Source: Candidatus Woesearchaeota archaeon CG11_big_fil_rev_8_21_14_0_20_43_8
GTDB lineage: Archaea > Nanobdellota > Nanobdellia > Woesearchaeales > CG08-08-20-14
NCBI GenBank assembly: GCA_002762705.1
Contig: PCVE01000041.1
Coordinates: forward strand, 1 to 32,102
Direction: 5' to 3'
Length of the DNA: 32,102 nt
Part shown: in pieces, positions 21,913-29,513 of the stretch
Layout: every line of letters starts with the position of its first letter
Numbering within the stretch: the stretch's first letter is position 1
Translations under genes and position numbers: made by a program
Notes under the pieces: generated by a model
The model's database searches: none
What the model was told of the DNA's origin: nothing
The model's input: the letters and a program-made list of their open reading frames with translations, nothing else

Positions 21913-23256
21913 ATGGGAATTAGTCCGATTACTTTTGATTGTATAAATGATCTGAATGTCAAAGCGCTGGACAAAAAATATGCTCCCTTTCTTAGATATA
22001 GCAGAATCACGAAACATATCGAACATCTTGAACAGGAGACAGGAAGGACCAAGGAGATAAAAAGGCTTGAGGGTGAAAGACAAGAGTCACTTGAGAAAAC
22101 TCATCTTCTTCTTGAAGAGATTGTGGATGAATTTGTCCAGAAGACTTTCGGGGTCGAGACACCGCATAGATTCGCTATCAAAGAACCGACGACATGGATT
22201 GATGTCTGCAAGAAATATGAACAAAAATTGTTCAAAGAGATAAATCTGCATAAGAAAATACCTGAAGCAGAGAAACGGAAGATACGTCGTGAATATGCGA
22301 AAAAAGGGATGATTGCAAACATAGAAGAACTCTCAGGCTTATCTGGTGATCCACTTGAGATAACCGATCGAGAGTTCAGGAGTTATTGCATTATATCGGC
22401 GGTGTTCCATGAGATCACCCATAATTACCAGGAACTTTGCCGCCAGCCCGTCTGGGAAAAATATACTTTTTCAGATGTGGAAGACCCAAAAATTGTCAGT
22501 GAGAGCACAGCTGAACTTATCGGGATGCAGGCTACTGATTGTTTCATCAACAGTCTTCCAAAAAGCAGTAGACTTTCTAAAAAACTTCGAAAAGAAAAGG
22601 CAGATTTATTCAAGAAATTCAATCGGTTGAAGATCGGACATGGGCATGTGATGAAATTTCTTGACCTAGAGGATTATGATGGCATTGAGGAATACATAGA
22701 GATGATCAATGAGAATAAGTTTCTTGGGCAAGATGTGAACTTCACATATTTTATTAGCCGCTCGAGATATCTTCTGAACACGAAGTTCACAGCAGACCTA
22801 GAAGAGATAATGACTAAATGCAATTCACTTCGGCTTTTTACAGACATCACAGGGATGCTTCTCTCATATGATGACCTTAAATATGCGGTGCAGCAGAAGT
22901 CCGCTTATCAGGATGACACAATCTATGAACTGAAAAAAGACCTTAAGATACATAGGCATAATCTCTTTTTTGATCTTTTCGAGAATCAGGCTGGGTGGAT
23001 AAATCGGCTTTCAGAGATCAATAGATCATACTTAGATATCATGCTGATATATGATGAGTTATTAGGCCGCGATGTGAGCCGGAAAGGTCTTATACAGAGC
23101 GCATCATATCTCTATGACAAAGTGCAGGGTATAAAAGAGAATCGGCATTACACTTCAGAAGTCAAAAATTGGAAAAAGACATATACCCTGCCTGACATGG
23201 TGGCGATGTCGCTAAAAAGATCATTGCAGCACGAATATCATCAGAGCAAAAAATAG
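21913..23256 (+). CDS. putative HEITH-motif zinc metallopeptidase
   Basis: A 447-residue soluble, mostly helical protein. FHEITHNYQEL near residues 165-175 is a perfect HExxH zinc-binding motif on a hydrophobic helix. About 30 residues later comes SESTAELIGMQATD, where a glutamate could be the third ligand as in gluzincins. No signal peptide is present, so it would act in the cytoplasm. The first 100 residues are charged and helical. The substrate is unknown and I do not recognise a named family. It is 40 bases after the aIF-1A gene on the same strand, but TATA-like sequence (TTTATATTCTAATTTAAT) at 21881-21898 suggests its own promoter. Confidence 0.6.
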   Translation: MGISPITFDCINDLNVKALDKKYAPFLRYSRITKHIEHLEQETGRTKEIKRLEGERQESLEKTHLLLEEIVDEFVQKTFGVETPHRFAIKEPTTWIDVCKKYEQKLFKEINLHKKIPEAEKRKIRREYAKKGMIANIEELSGLSGDPLEITDREFRSYCIISAVFHEITHNYQELCRQPVWEKYTFSDVEDPKIVSESTAELIGMQATDCFINSLPKSSRLSKKLRKEKADLFKKFNRLKIGHGHVMKFLDLEDYDGIEEYIEMINENKFLGQDVNFTYFISRSRYLLNTKFTADLEEIMTKCNSLRLFTDITGMLLSYDDLKYAVQQKSAYQDDTIYELKKDLKIHRHNLFFDLFENQAGWINRLSEINRSYLDIMLIYDELLGRDVSRKGLIQSASYLYDKVQGIKENRHYTSEVKNWKKTYTLPDMVAMSLKRSLQHEYHQSKK

Positions 23257-23307
23257 AAACCAAGATGGAAGCAAAAAAATATAAGGCAGATATACGCGGA
23301 GTATTCT

Positions 23308-23850
23308 ATGACTGATAAAGAATATATCTGTCCTAAAGAGTTGACACATGATTCATTCCTTCTCGCAAGACGGGTCTATGATTCTGGTTTCAGGCCTGAC
23401 TTCATAATTGTTCTCTGGCGAGGTGGGACTCCGATAGGTATAATCGTCCAGGAGTTCTTCAAGTACAAAGGTGTAGAGACTTATCATTCTGCGATAAAAG
23501 TCGAAGCATACACTGGGATAGGGAAGATGTCTGATGTGCATGTTGCGGATCTGGATTGGTTATTGAAACGCATCGGTAAAGAACATTCTATCCTGCTTGT
23601 CGACGACATATTTGATTCAGGAAAGACGATGGAGAAAGTCAGCGGTATAATGAAAGGTCGTTGTGGCGATGTAAAAATCGCCACATTGTATTACAAGCCA
23701 GAGAAGAACCAGACAAAGATAACACCTGATTTCTTTGTACGTCCGACAGATAAATGGATTGTGTTCCCGCATGAAGTCATCGACCTGACTGATGAAGAAC
23801 TAAAAGAGAAAGATCCGTTTGTATGGAAGATACTGAAAGGGAATTTATAA
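23308..23850 (+). CDS. purine-type phosphoribosyltransferase
   Basis: A 180-residue type I phosphoribosyltransferase. The first strand DFIIVLWRGGTPIGIIVQEFF holds the pyrophosphate loop, and ILLVDDIFDSGKTMEKV is the PRPP-binding motif. It ends with a WIVFPHE segment, the hood/base-contact region typical of hypoxanthine-xanthine-guanine and related enzymes. It would salvage a base using PRPP; the base specificity is unclear. The stop codon abuts the stop of the converging gcvPB gene; the two genes overlap by six bases. A TATA-like AAAAAAATATAAG lies about 30 bases before ATG 23308. Confidence 0.87.
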   Translation: MTDKEYICPKELTHDSFLLARRVYDSGFRPDFIIVLWRGGTPIGIIVQEFFKYKGVETYHSAIKVEAYTGIGKMSDVHVADLDWLLKRIGKEHSILLVDDIFDSGKTMEKVSGIMKGRCGDVKIATLYYKPEKNQTKITPDFFVRPTDKWIVFPHEVIDLTDEELKEKDPFVWKILKGNL

Positions 23851-25212
23851 TATCTCTCTGAGGATCGGTTCTCGCGCAGCTTTCACCGCATCCAAACGTC
23901 TTACCGGAGCATTGTTCGGCGCATTCTTTAATATCTCTGGATTATCCTCTGCATCTCTTCTTATCTGTTCCATGACTTCACAGAATTTATCGAGCGTCTC
24001 TTTGCTTTCAGTCTCTGTCGGCTCGATCATCATCGCGCCTTTGACAATGAGCGGAAAATAAACCGTCGGCGGATGAATCCCAAAATCGATCAGACGTTTA
24101 GCGATATCGTTTGTCGTCACATTGTTTGGCATCCCTTCATCGCAGATGACAAATTCGTGCATGCATGGTCTATCGAATGGGAGATGGAATGTCTTTTTCA
24201 ATCTATTCTTGAGATAATTCGCGTTGAGCACTGAGTATTCTGAAACCTGATAAAGTCCATCTTCTCCGAGGGCCAGAAAGTAACAGTAAGCCTTCACAAG
24301 GACACCAAAATTCGACCAGAACGATCGCATCTGCCCGATAGAATCAGGAAAATCATATGAAAATGTCCCTTCGACAATACGAGGCACTGGAAGATACTTC
24401 CTAAGTGATCCAACAACACCGACTGGCCCTGAACCTGGTCCGCCGCCGCCGTGTGGTGTCGAGAATGTCTTGTGCAGGTTCAGATGTATTATATCAGCTC
24501 CAAAATCCGCCGGTCTTACTCGGCCAAGCAAAGGATTCATATTCGCTCCGTCGCAGTACACAAGCCCGCCATTTTCATGCACAATCCTTGTGACTTCCAT
24601 TATATTCTCATCAAATAACCCAAGAGTATTTGGATTTGTCACCATGAGACCAGCGACATCATCAGCCATCTTCTCTTTCAGGTCGGACAGGTCTATGTTT
24701 CCGCGGGCATCTGATTTGATCTCAACCACAGAAAATCCGCACAAAGCGGCAGATGCTGGATTTGTTCCGTGCGCTGAATCGGGTATGAGGATCTTTGATC
24801 TTGTATCACCAAAATGTTTTCGCAGGATCATCACGCCTGTAAGCTCGCCATGCGCGCCAGCAGCAGGTGATAATGTGAATTCTGCCATGCCCGTGATCTT
24901 GCATAGCATAGAAGACAGTTCTGTCATCAGTGTTAGACATCCCCTATTGTCTTTAGTCAGAGGGTGTATCGATGCAAACAATGAAGCAGCCCATTCATTG
25001 ACCTTTGGGTTGTACTTCATCGTGCAGGAACCAAGCGGATAGAACCCATTGTCGACACCGTGGTTCATGCGTTCGAGACTGACGTAATGCCGGACCACAT
25101 CAGTCTCGCAGAAGTCAGGGATCAAAAGTTCTTTTCGCAGGAATCTCTGATCGATATCTATATCATTGAACACATGTCCCTTCCTGTTTCCTTTAGCGAA
25201 AATTGTCTTCAT
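23845..25212 (-). CDS. gcvPB: glycine dehydrogenase (decarboxylating) subunit 2
   Basis: A 455-residue P-protein subunit. It shows SCTMKYNPKVNE near the N terminus, PAAGAHGELTG, the aspartate pocket GLVYCDGANMNPLLG, and the PLP lysine in HLNLHKTFSTPHGGGGPGSG. With GcvPA it decarboxylates glycine and passes the aminomethyl group to lipoyl-GcvH. I place the start at ATG 25212, which overlaps the gcvPA stop as ATGA; the frame continues upstream to 25269 only because it is open within gcvPA. The length is close to the usual 480 residues. Confidence 0.95.
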   Translation of the reverse strand: MKTIFAKGNRKGHVFNDIDIDQRFLRKELLIPDFCETDVVRHYVSLERMNHGVDNGFYPLGSCTMKYNPKVNEWAASLFASIHPLTKDNRGCLTLMTELSSMLCKITGMAEFTLSPAAGAHGELTGVMILRKHFGDTRSKILIPDSAHGTNPASAALCGFSVVEIKSDARGNIDLSDLKEKMADDVAGLMVTNPNTLGLFDENIMEVTRIVHENGGLVYCDGANMNPLLGRVRPADFGADIIHLNLHKTFSTPHGGGGPGSGPVGVVGSLRKYLPVPRIVEGTFSYDFPDSIGQMRSFWSNFGVLVKAYCYFLALGEDGLYQVSEYSVLNANYLKNRLKKTFHLPFDRPCMHEFVICDEGMPNNVTTNDIAKRLIDFGIHPPTVYFPLIVKGAMMIEPTETESKETLDKFCEVMEQIRRDAEDNPEILKNAPNNAPVRRLDAVKAAREPILREIL

Positions 25213-26429
25213 TTTATTGTCTCGATAAATATGTCGATCTTGTCTTTGTCGTCGATCTCTGTCGCGCATACAAGCCTACATCCAGATAATTCGGGGTAAT
25301 CAGACCAAAGTGCATACCCGATATCAAGATCAGTCCGGATCATGAATTCATTATAGAATGGATTATCAAACACGACTTCAATGCCTTTTTTCTGCAGCTG
25401 ATCTTTTAGGTGCCTTGCATTCTTGACATTGCGCTTCGCTATATCCAGTAATCCACTGCCCCCAAGTGTTGAAAGATGGACTGTCGCTGCAAGCGCGCAG
25501 AGCGCTTCATTCGAGCAGATGTTTGATGTCGCTTTCTCACGCCTTATGTGTTGCTCTCGTGCCTGGAGTGTGAGCACAAAACCGTCTTTTCCTTCTGTGT
25601 CAGTGGTCTTTCCGACAATCCTGCCAGGAAGCAGCCGCAGGTAATCTTTCTTGCATGCGATGAATCCAAGATATGGCCCGCCAAATGACAATGTATTTCC
25701 AAATGACTGCGCCTCACCACAGACTATATCTGCTGCAGATGTATCAAGAAGCGCAAGAGATGTCGCTTCATTCACCACTGCGATCAAAGGAATATCTCCT
25801 CTTTTCAATTCTTCAAGACAACCGAAGAAATTAGGTGTCTGGATTATGATACATGCAGTGTCTTCATCGGGGGTGCATAGATCCGTCACACCTTTATTGC
25901 ATCCAATCTCCTGGATGATACTGTCGGTGAATTGAAGATAAGTCGCAAGCACTCGACGGTAATGTGGATGCACTGCTCGGCTGACAAGGACTTTCTTTTT
26001 CCCAGTCTTTCTAAGTGTCATAAGCGCGGATTCCGCCATCGCGGTCGCGCCGTCATACATGGATGCGTTGGCTACATCCATTCCAGTGAGCTCGCACATG
26101 TATGTCTGGAATTCAAAGATGGCTGTCAATGTTCCTTGTGAAATCTCTGCCTGATATGGGGTGTATGCTGTCTTGAATGCGGGAAGAGTTGTGATGAAAT
26201 CGACTGTCGCTGGAATGAAGTGCCTATATGCGCCTGCACCAGTCAAGGGATTTCCAGGAGAATTATCCATGGCTTTCTTTGTGATCGCTTTTCGAAGGGC
26301 GATCTCATCGATGCCTTTTTCAAGCCCTAATAAGATAGATTCAGGAAGATCAAGCCCGCTGATCGATGATATCCCAAGTGAAGAGAGCATCTCTTGCTTC
26401 GCTTCATCAGTGAGGGGGATGAAATCCAT
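25209..26429 (-). CDS. gcvPA: glycine dehydrogenase (decarboxylating) subunit 1
   Basis: A 406-residue subunit, slightly short against the ~440 of common homologues. It contains GAGAYRHFIPATVDFITT, the tract AYTPYQAEISQGTLTAIFEF and the conserved SMYDGATAMAESALM, as in GcvPA. It forms the glycine decarboxylase heterotetramer with GcvPB, which carries the PLP lysine. It starts three bases after the gcvH stop and overlaps the gcvPB start by four, so stoichiometric expression by translational coupling is likely. Confidence 0.95.
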   Translation of the reverse strand: MDFIPLTDEAKQEMLSSLGISSISGLDLPESILLGLEKGIDEIALRKAITKKAMDNSPGNPLTGAGAYRHFIPATVDFITTLPAFKTAYTPYQAEISQGTLTAIFEFQTYMCELTGMDVANASMYDGATAMAESALMTLRKTGKKKVLVSRAVHPHYRRVLATYLQFTDSIIQEIGCNKGVTDLCTPDEDTACIIIQTPNFFGCLEELKRGDIPLIAVVNEATSLALLDTSAADIVCGEAQSFGNTLSFGGPYLGFIACKKDYLRLLPGRIVGKTTDTEGKDGFVLTLQAREQHIRREKATSNICSNEALCALAATVHLSTLGGSGLLDIAKRNVKNARHLKDQLQKKGIEVVFDNPFYNEFMIRTDLDIGYALWSDYPELSGCRLVCATEIDDKDKIDIFIETIK

Positions 26430-26432
26430 CGA

Positions 26433-26813
26433 TTATGCCTCCTTTGTGATATCGGTATAAGCAACCAGGTCAAGAAGTGTCTCTGCCTCGGCTGGGTCGC
26501 TTATTTTAATCTTGAATAGCCATCCCTTGCCGTATGGGTCTTCATTGATCAATTGCGGATTGTCAGCCAGATCCTGGTTGGTCTCAAGAACCTCACCTGT
26601 CATCGGCGAGAGTATGTCTGAGACAGATTTGACTGATTCAAGCGCGCCCGCTGATGTACCTTTTGTGACATGTTTTCCCTTTTCTGGAAGCTCTACAAAT
26701 ACGATATCAGTAAGTTGCTTCTGCGCATAATCAGTTATCCCTATGATGGCTATATCGCCATCTATTTTCACCCATTCATGGTCTTCAGTATATCTTAGTC
26801 CCTCTGGTGTCAT
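26433..26813 (-). CDS. gcvH: glycine cleavage system H protein
   Basis: A 126-residue lipoyl carrier. The lipoylated lysine is K62 in ALESVKSVSDI, with the typical hammerhead fold sequence ITDYAQKQLTDIVFVELPE, and GWLFKIKI at the end. It shuttles the aminomethyl group between P, T and L proteins. ATG 26813 has GAGGGATC just upstream and a TATA box (minus-strand ACTTTATAAACG at 26848-26860), so it heads the gcvH-gcvPA-gcvPB operon. The T protein is not in this window. Confidence 0.96.
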   Translation of the reverse strand: MTPEGLRYTEDHEWVKIDGDIAIIGITDYAQKQLTDIVFVELPEKGKHVTKGTSAGALESVKSVSDILSPMTGEVLETNQDLADNPQLINEDPYGKGWLFKIKISDPAEAETLLDLVAYTDITKEA

Positions 26814-26847
26814 AATGATCCCTCTTTTGGAGATTCAAGGCTTTAGA

Positions 26848-26860
26848 CGTTTATAAAGTT
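26848..26860 (-). promoter_or_regulatory. TATA box of the gcv operon
   Basis: Minus-strand AACTTTATAAACG would set the transcription start around 26826-26829, giving a short leader with the GAGGGATC binding site before ATG 26813. No glycine riboswitch-like fold is evident in the gap 26861-26985. Confidence 0.55.
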
Positions 26861-26985
26861 AACTCCGCTATCGACGACTGTGTGCCTTTGAGCGTGTATG
26901 TGATTTCTTCTATTTGGGATAATCCTTTAAAAAGAAATACAAAAACGAGGGTTAGTGTCACTTTTGAGGGGCAACATTAACAAAA

Positions 26986-26997
26986 GATTTATATACT
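26986..26997 (+). promoter_or_regulatory. TATA box of gene at 27061
   Basis: GATTTATATACT is one of the best TATA boxes in the window. Transcription would begin near 27020, giving a leader of about 40 bases that contains a nine-codon reading frame (27039-27068) overlapping the gene start. Confidence 0.6.
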
Positions 26998-27060
26998 AGC
27001 TCCCCCACAAATACATTAATTACCATAAAGTAATCAAAATGCCAAAAAGAGGTAATCACA

Positions 27061-28692
27061 ATGACTGAAAAAAAACAGGAAAGCAAGGAAAAGAGCGAAA
27101 AAGAACAAAATTCTGAAGCTAAGAAAGTCGAGCATATAAAGCGGATAGCTAGCTGCGATTCATATACTTATGAAGAGAAACTTGAGAAGATAGCGCATCA
27201 TGCCCAATATCTGACCGATGCTGATAACATAAATTCAGTCAGGGCTGTATACGGAGCGCTTGTCATATCAAGCGACGCAAGTGGTCAAAAGAAAGACAAA
27301 AAAACAAAGATCACAGAAGTGAGATATGCGAATGATCTTGATGCAGTCTTCTACAAAGCTTCAGGTCTGAAACGAGTGGCCTCAGTCATCGAGAGATCAA
27401 ACATAGCGCCAGGCGGCCCTTATGGGATGGCCATGCTAAAAGATGAGACATTGAATCTTGATGATCTTTCCGAAAGAGAAGCAAGAGAGCTTGGCCGTGT
27501 CTGCAAGATGACACAGCACAGATACGAGAAAATCAATGAACTGAAATCAGGTTCTCTTGTGAAAAAACAAGCTGATCCAAAACATGAAAATGCACGATAT
27601 TCAAATCTGACCCTGTATCATGAACTTACAAAGAGACAAGGCGAAGCGATCAGAAAAGGGTTTGGTTTCAAAAAAAGAGAAGACATCAGATCAAAAGAAC
27701 AGAAGACAGAATCATCATTCGATGAATTGGTCACACGTGCGATGTATGAGGTAAGTCTCGGAAAAAAAGCTGTTAAGAAAAATAAATCAAGTGATTATCC
27801 ATTGATGACTCTTCCGCATGACGACAGCACGGCCTATGATCTTGTCAGACAGCTTAAGAGACCAAAAGTCATGGCACCACTAAAGGTACTAAAGAAGACT
27901 GTGGATACAGAGAAATCAGATGTCAGACAGTCACCTAAAGAAGTGACCTATGCAAGATCTGAAGAATTCAAAAAGATATTAGAAGCAGCTAAGATCGGCC
28001 CAGTGTCAGACGTCTCAGAATTGGACACTACCGATCTTTTTGATGTCGAAGATGTGACGGAATTAGATCCTTATTCTCTTTTTGAGGTACAGGATGCAGC
28101 TAGATTCGATGGAAGAGTCGTGGTGCCTATCAAGAATTCCACCCCACCACCGATACCATATGAAAAAGAAGTGACTAAAGTGGGATATGCACCCCTTAAA
28201 GATGATCGTCACTTGCTCAGTCTCATATCTGGTCAGGAGATTGTCGAAGATCTAAGTGAGCCTGGAGAATTTGAGGTCGCTGACCTTCTTGTGAAACCAC
28301 GCTCTGGCGCGATCTATTCAGAACCTGAAAATAAGACTTGTATAAAAGGATCATTCGATGTCGATTGGACTTTGGATAATCAGATAATGAAGGAGCCAAA
28401 AAAGATCAAGTTCAGAGATAGCTTTCTTCTGTCTCTAAGAAAGCTTGCGCCAGCGAAGAGATTGACAGAAAATGACATTGAAGAATATGTGCTCGATGAA
28501 GGGGATCTGTTAAACGCAGCAGAACCACCAGCCATTCCAGCAGATGCTTTTGATGATTCATTGGGTATCATCCCTTTGCCTAGGGATCCAGAGCGAAATA
28601 TCGCTACTATGATTGTCAATAATCCATACAATACAAAGAAAAGTGGATTACTTGGAAAGATCGGTTCTTGGATAGCACAGCCATTTAGGTGA
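27061..28692 (+). CDS. uncharacterised charged protein of 543 residues
   Basis: I do not recognise this protein. It has no signal peptide or transmembrane helix. Residues 1-30 are Lys/Glu-rich. Residues 90-220 look like a helical domain (LDAVFYKASGLKRVASVIER, LSEREARELGRVCKMTQHRY). Around 318-350 there is a short tandem motif, SELDTTDLFDVEDV followed by TELDPYSLFEVQDA. Proline-rich acidic linkers follow, and the end GLLGKIGSWIAQPFR is an amphipathic helix that could touch a membrane. The start at 27061 has GAGGT seven bases upstream. It is followed 80 bases later by the GINS gene, which has its own TATA box. It seems to be a multi-domain linker-rich protein, possibly lineage-specific. Confidence 0.65.
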   Translation: MTEKKQESKEKSEKEQNSEAKKVEHIKRIASCDSYTYEEKLEKIAHHAQYLTDADNINSVRAVYGALVISSDASGQKKDKKTKITEVRYANDLDAVFYKASGLKRVASVIERSNIAPGGPYGMAMLKDETLNLDDLSEREARELGRVCKMTQHRYEKINELKSGSLVKKQADPKHENARYSNLTLYHELTKRQGEAIRKGFGFKKREDIRSKEQKTESSFDELVTRAMYEVSLGKKAVKKNKSSDYPLMTLPHDDSTAYDLVRQLKRPKVMAPLKVLKKTVDTEKSDVRQSPKEVTYARSEEFKKILEAAKIGPVSDVSELDTTDLFDVEDVTELDPYSLFEVQDAARFDGRVVVPIKNSTPPPIPYEKEVTKVGYAPLKDDRHLLSLISGQEIVEDLSEPGEFEVADLLVKPRSGAIYSEPENKTCIKGSFDVDWTLDNQIMKEPKKIKFRDSFLLSLRKLAPAKRLTENDIEEYVLDEGDLLNAAEPPAIPADAFDDSLGIIPLPRDPERNIATMIVNNPYNTKKSGLLGKIGSWIAQPFR

Positions 28693-28717
28693 CTGTCCTT
28701 ATCTTTTCCATGTCAAA

Positions 28718-28730
28718 AGCTTTATAAAAG
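28718..28730 (+). promoter_or_regulatory. TATA box of the GINS gene
   Basis: AGCTTTATAAAAG would start transcription near 28748-28752, leaving a leader of about 22 bases that contains GGGGGT at 28760-28765, eight bases before the TTG start at 28773. Confidence 0.5.
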
Positions 28731-28772
28731 ACAATATACCCTATAGATTCGGAAATATTGGGGGTAATCTGA

Positions 28773-29513
28773 TTGTCTGAATCTGACGAGAAAGAGATCA
28801 ATATAAGCTATGAGACTTTATTTGATCTCCTTAGACGTGAAAAGGAAAGAGGAGAGCTACAAAAGCTCACATCTAGATTCATGTATGATGTCGCTGAATA
28901 CATAAAAGGCAAGAATTCTCTTCTAAAAAAGAACCGGAGCGGCGCAGAAGAGCTCCCGATCTCAGAGAAGCAGCGTGTTGTCATGCATCTGCAGAATATC
29001 CGAAAGATCCTGCGTGATCTCTATAACCGACGTGAATCGAAGATTTTGATCATGGCCCAGAATAAATCAAAGACACATTCTACTATCGTTGATAACGCAG
29101 CTATGCTTGATGAAGAGAAGACACTTTTTGAGAGCCTCACAGCTGTCCTTGATCGTTGCAGAAGGAACACCATGACAACTTTTTTTGCGACAGGCAAACC
29201 CTTTCTGAATCTTGAGCTTTTCATGGACAATGATATCGATGACGAACAGATGCCTGAAGAACATCTTGTAGAAAAACCACGCCCTGTCGAGATCGAGAAA
29301 AGAGAGACGACACCGATAAAAAAAGTCGAAGACAAAGAAGAAAAGAAATCAGAGACACTGATGATCCGTTTTCTTGAATCTATCCCTAAATTTGTCGGTC
29401 GTGACCTCAAAGTCTACGGCCCATTCAGGGTCGATGATATGGCAAATCTCCCATCCGATCTTGCCACTATCCTCATTAGCAAGGGGAAAGCTGAAGAGAT
29501 CAATGTCGATTGA
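28773..29513 (+). CDS. GINS complex subunit, Gins51-like
   Basis: A 246-residue DNA-replication factor. The helical A domain spans about residues 10-130 (ISYETLFDLLRREKERGELQ, IRKILRDLYNRRESKILIMA). A charged linker follows, then a C-terminal B domain (RFLESIPKFVGRDLKVYGPF, LPSDLATILISKGKAEEI). The A-then-B order is that of archaeal Gins51 (Sld5/Psf1-like), which joins MCM and Cdc45/GAN in the replicative helicase. The start is TTG with a strong GGGGGT upstream; no ATG occurs before residue 37. The stop directly abuts the stop of the converging 807-residue gene. No primase or PCNA gene is nearby. Confidence 0.85.
   Translation: MSESDEKEINISYETLFDLLRREKERGELQKLTSRFMYDVAEYIKGKNSLLKKNRSGAEELPISEKQRVVMHLQNIRKILRDLYNRRESKILIMAQNKSKTHSTIVDNAAMLDEEKTLFESLTAVLDRCRRNTMTTFFATGKPFLNLELFMDNDIDDEQMPEEHLVEKPRPVEIEKRETTPIKKVEDKEEKKSETLMIRFLESIPKFVGRDLKVYGPFRVDDMANLPSDLATILISKGKAEEINVD

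Noticed and set aside
26861-26985. Glycine riboswitch upstream of gcvH or of the 27061 gene
   Set aside because: I saw none of the conserved purine-rich cores or paired aptamer stems; the gap is short and AT-rich.
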